This document shows positions 5,223 through 5,225 of a stretch of DNA of 5,225 nucleotides, one piece after another (position 1 is the stretch's first letter; every line of letters starts with the position of its first letter). A program made the translations under genes and the position numbers. The notes beneath the pieces are model-generated. The model worked only from the letters and a program-made list of their open reading frames with translations, was not told the origin of the DNA and did no database searches. Source of the stretch: CALFMR01 sp035550595 (GTDB lineage: Bacteria > Acidobacteriota > Vicinamibacteria > Vicinamibacterales > SCN-69-37); NCBI GenBank assembly GCA_035550595.1, contig DASZOV010000135.1, positions 1 to 5,225 of the forward strand, in the 5' to 3' direction.

Positions 5223-5225
5223 ATG

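Noticed and set aside
1..5225. Search for CRISPR arrays, tRNA or rRNA genes, insertion sequences and attachment sites
   Set aside because: No regularly spaced long repeats, transposase motifs or RNA-gene signatures were seen. The only repeated elements are the short operator-like boxes and hairpins listed.

Overview
The window is high-GC bacterial DNA, densely coding, with every supportable gene on the minus strand. The TolC-type outer-membrane protein implies a Gram-negative (diderm) cell. The LytS-type multi-membrane kinase with a LytTR regulator, the mycobacterial-style RpiB active site and the small secreted cysteine/histidine protein beside a metal-type efflux gene together suggest an Acidobacteriota-like organism (Vicinamibacteria would fit). 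That placement is inference, and other high-GC diderms such as Myxococcota or Gemmatimonadota cannot be excluded.

In the direction of transcription (right to left): (i) 5179-4748, an RpiB-type sugar-phosphate isomerase, apparently housekeeping; (ii) a 123-bp spacer with a pair of 21-bp-spaced direct repeats and a -10 element; (iii) 4624-2684, a membrane sensor histidine kinase of the LytS/YehU class, overlapping by ATGA with (iv) 2687-1905, a LytTR response regulator; (v) a 110-bp spacer holding a second copy of the same repeat pair just upstream of a good sigma70-type promoter; (vi) 1794-1426, a small exported protein with an HDHCALCH metal- or heme-ligand motif; (vii) a 108-bp spacer with a short perfect hairpin; (viii) 1317-34, a CzcC/CusC-like TolC-family efflux protein; and (ix) the first 12 codons of a further gene, overlapping the efflux gene by ATGA and running off the left edge. 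By analogy with Cus/Czc operons, gene (ix) is probably the RND periplasmic adaptor.

The most interesting reading is that the window holds a complete regulatory circuit. The kinase/LytTR pair appears to act on two sets of LytTR-type boxes with consensus GCCGTTCATCGG and a 21-bp repeat interval. One set lies upstream of its own operon, which suggests autoregulation. The other lies upstream of the efflux operon that starts with the small Cys/His protein. LytTR systems are best known for quorum sensing, virulence and nutrient uptake, so control of a metal-type RND exporter would be unusual. Both inferred transcripts also appear to be leaderless or nearly so. The signal, the exported substrate and the function of the small protein cannot be read from the sequence.
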